Below, in pieces: positions 40,815 to 43,287 of a DNA stretch of 43,287 nucleotides. Position numbers and translations under genes: made by a program. Every line of letters begins with the position of its first letter. The first letter of the stretch is position 1. The DNA lies in contig JACVTC010000335.1 in NCBI GenBank assembly GCA_016946835.1, forward strand, positions 1 through 43,287, written 5' to 3'. The notes beneath the pieces were generated by a model that saw nothing but the letters and a program-made list of their open reading frames with translations, searched no databases and was not told the origin of the DNA. This stretch comes from Neocallimastix lanati (nom. inval.) (lineage: Eukaryota > Neocallimastigomycota > Neocallimastigomycetes > Neocallimastigales > Neocallimastigaceae).

Positions 40815-40832
40815 ATCACTCACTCTCCACCA
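40815..40832 (-). other. Primer binding site of element F: tRNA-Trp
   Basis: On the plus strand ATCACTCACTCTCCACCA equals the last 15 nt of the tRNA-Trp gene at 41684-41698 plus the added CCA, so the minus-strand RNA is perfectly complementary over 18 nt. It lies 2 nt after the 5' LTR. Confidence 0.95.
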
Positions 40833-40834
40833 AT

Positions 40835-41613
40835 TGACAAACGATTCTATTATCTTAATTTGAAGTTATTACTTCAAAAGTGATAATAGATGTATCAAGT
40901 TTGAATTAATATAAATTTAATATAAATGAATTTATGTTATTATTATTAATAATTAAGTTATTATTATTCTAGCTTAACACTGAATTGTTATTAATTTTTC
41001 AAAATTATACATTTCTTTTGTGTTTAGAATTAATTTTTATTATTATATTTATTAATTTTTATTATTATATTTATTAATTTTTTTATTATTATTTATTAAT
41101 TTTTATTATTATTTATTAATTTTTATTATTATTTATTATTATAATATTTGGTTATTATTTTTTTTATTACATTTCTAATAACAACGAGAAATTAATTTTA
41201 TAAAATATTTACAAGTATTTATATTTTTACAATAATTTAAAGTATTTACAATTTTTAATAATAAAATAATTAAGAATAATTATATTTATAAAAATAAACA
41301 ATAAAATAAACAAATAAACAATTAATACAAGAATTATTATAAACAAAGAATTCAAAATAATAAAAAAAAGAGAAAATTGTTTACAAACTATTTACTTTTA
41401 ATTAAAAAGAGAAATTAATTAACATTAATATTTCATTATTTTAAAAATTAAAATAGAATTAAAGTATAATTTCGAGTTTTAGAATTTAATTAAAATAAAT
41501 TTTTTTATTATGATTTTAATTTCAAATTTTAATTTATTAATTTGTTGTTGAATAGGTTAGATATTATTCAAGCTTTCTAATAATTTTATGCTTAAGAATT
41601 CCAATCTGTATCA
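40835..41613 (-). repeat. Element F 5' LTR
   Basis: 779 bp, with TATAAATA on the minus strand at 41216-41223. Its outer end is 13 nt from the mature 5' end of tRNA-Trp. Confidence 0.95.
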
Positions 41614-41626
41614 AAAATTTAATGAA

Positions 41627-41698
41627 GGAGGGTTGGCGCAACGGTAGCGCGTCCGCCTCCAGAGCGGAAGGTTGGGTGTTCGAATCACTCACTCTCCA
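41627..41698 (+). tRNA. tRNA-Trp(CCA)
   Basis: A 72-nt cloverleaf. The acceptor GGAGGGT pairs with ACTCTCC (one G-U), the D-arm is GCGC...GCGC, the anticodon stem is TCCGC/GCGGA with loop CTCCAGA (anticodon CCA), and the T-arm is GGGTG-TTCGAAT-CACTC (one G-U). The discriminator is A; there is no intron and no encoded CCA. Its 3' end is the primer for element F, and the F 5' LTR begins 13 nt upstream. Confidence 0.95.
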
Positions 41699-41703
41699 TT
41701 TTT
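41699..41703 (+). terminator. Pol III terminator of tRNA-Trp
   Basis: Five T directly follow the discriminator base, and a further T-run follows one C later. Confidence 0.85.
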
Positions 41704-41927
41704 CTTTTTATATTTTTACATTATAAAGATATTTTGATGATTTTACTTAATTATACTAACATTAGTAAGATTCTAGTAAGATAAAATTATATTTCATTTT
41801 TAGTACAAAAAAAACAAAAATTAAATTATCACTTCGTATTATTGATTTTAATATTTTTCATTTCAATAATTTTTAGATCTAATTAATCTCAATTTTCAAT
41901 ATTATATTATTCTCTAAAATGTGTTTT

Positions 41928-42529
41928 CTAATCGTAATAAATCTCTTATCTAGGAAAAGATTAGATAGAAAAACCAAGATAAGTTTTTTGATTGATATTC
42001 TATTCATATGGATCATCGCATTAATAAAGTAAAACCGATTACTTCCAAGAAGTAATTGGAAAAAACTATAATTAACCGATTCTTAAATCTAATCTAATGA
42101 TCGAAAATAAAAGAATAAAAAAATAAAAGATAAATCGATCATCAAAATATAAATTTACGTTATAAGGAAAATAATACATTAAAAAAATTAAATTATGCAA
42201 TAAATAAAATACAGAATACATTAAAAAATACAGAATACACTATAAAATATAGAATATTATATTAATTTCATATTTTAATTTAAATAAATAACTAAACTAA
42301 TAAATTTTAATATTTAAATGAACAATTAAATAAATTAATTTTTAAATGTATAAAAAAGCCACTTATAAATAAATGCTTAATAGTAAATTAAATAAATATT
42401 TAATATAATATTATTAATTAAATTTAAGTGCACAAATGTAATATATGTTATATAAAAGTTATATTAATTATAACTTAACTAAGAATCTATAATTATTTTT
42501 AACAAAATAATTATAGATTCTTATACACA
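41928..42529 (-). repeat. Partial inverted copy of repeat E
   Basis: The reverse complement is homologous to the first roughly 640 bp of E (shared blocks include TTTATTTTCGATCATTA, AATCGGTTAATTA, AATCGGTTTTACTT and TTTTCCTAGATAAGAGATTT). It begins TGTGTATAAGAATC on the minus strand. The part of E containing the TATA box is missing or replaced. Its terminal segment is a perfect hairpin with 19-bp arms (42481-42499, 42504-42522). Confidence 0.75.
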
Positions 42530-42740
42530 AATGGAAAAATTCGAAAAAATTATTTAATTATGGAGAAAAACAAAACTTTAGTACAAAAAAGATTAATAAT
42601 TTAAAATAAAACTGAACAAAACAATATTTAATTTGCTTTATAATTTATTTATTAAAAAACTAAACTAATTTATTTAATAATTAAACATAAATTATTCAAT
42701 TAATTAAACTATTTAAATTATTTCATATTTATTTTTATAA
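42530..42740. other. AT-rich spacer, no gene seen
   Basis: Short noncoding AT-rich sequence between the E fragment and the microsatellite. Confidence 0.6.
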
Positions 42741-43040
<300 letters not shown>

Positions 43041-43287
43041 TCATAGTTATTATTTTTAGAAATTATTTTTTTCATATATTTATATTCAATTTCATATTTA
43101 AAGTTTAATATCTTTGGTATGAAAAGGAATTTAAATATTTAATTTAAATATTTATTAATTCATTTATAATTAATAGATAACTAAAATTACTAATAACATG
43201 TTAAATAAAAATTCCATAATAGAACATAACAATAAAATAAATTAATAATTATATAAACATAATATAAAAATTATTATTAATTAAAAG
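43041..43287. other. AT-rich right flank, no gene seen
   Basis: AT-rich sequence in which I can support no feature. Confidence 0.6.

Larger units (their letters stand above)
34646..41613 (-). mobile_element. Element F: Ty3/gypsy-type LTR retrotransposon, intact
   Basis: Element F is 7.0 kb with 779-bp LTRs that look identical (TGATACAG...TTGTCA on the coding strand), flanked by A tracts (AAAA at 34642-34645 and 41614-41617). It has an 18-nt tRNA-Trp primer site, a structured leader, gag, a slippery site and an intact pol. Its 5' LTR ends 13 nt before tRNA-Trp. It is a candidate active element. Confidence 0.95.

Overview
This is a strongly AT-rich eukaryotic window. It carries Pol III tRNA genes, long homopolymers, TTA microsatellites and Asn-rich proteins encoded by AAT/AAC runs. 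An early-diverging AT-rich fungus (for example an anaerobic gut fungus) fits best, with a dictyostelid-like genome as the alternative; the sequence alone does not decide. I see no host protein-coding gene. The window is two divergently transcribed tRNA genes, tRNA-Met(CAT) at 751-823 (-) and tRNA-Trp(CCA) at 41627-41698 (+), with about 40.8 kb of stacked Ty3/gypsy-type LTR retrotransposons filling the space between their 5' ends.

Layout, left to right: AT-rich flank and tRNA-Met; element A (837-9855, +; gag, slippery site, frameshifted pol, very long structured leader); element B (9860-18377, +; identical LTRs, Asn-rich gag and pol, one frameshift in integrase, 1.35 kb of low complexity before the polypurine tract); a solo-LTR-like repeat E (18382-18432 continuing at 25479-26430), interrupted by chromovirus C (18433-25473, +; intact, 5-bp target duplication TAGTT); a second solo-LTR-like repeat G (26434-27623) with 54-bp tandem repeats; element D (27628-34640, -; intact, same lineage as A); element F (34646-41613, -; intact); tRNA-Trp; an inverted partial copy of E (41928-42529); then TTA microsatellites.

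The elements obey simple rules. A and F, the outermost ones, each stop exactly 13 nt from the mature 5' end of their tRNA gene. Every full element on the Met side points right and every one on the Trp side points left, so the 5' LTR is always tRNA-proximal. The junctions between elements are short T or A tracts. This is what integration targeted to Pol III initiation sites would produce. All five full elements join gag to pol with a canonical -1 slippery heptamer (TTTAAAC, TTTAAAT or AAAAAAC) overlapping the end of gag. They use at least four priming systems: tRNA-Trp for F (18-nt match to the very gene it sits beside), a Lys-type tRNA for B, an unidentified tRNA shared by A and D, and apparent Tf1-like self-priming for C.

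The least explained sequence is the roughly 2.3-kb leader of A. It holds a module conserved with D that shows compensatory base changes, a nested fold ending in a tRNA-like acceptor/T-arm minihelix, and four tandem hairpins just upstream of gag. Frameshifts in A and B could be genuine decay or homopolymer errors in the assembly; both LTR comparisons and frameshift positions point to A-runs.
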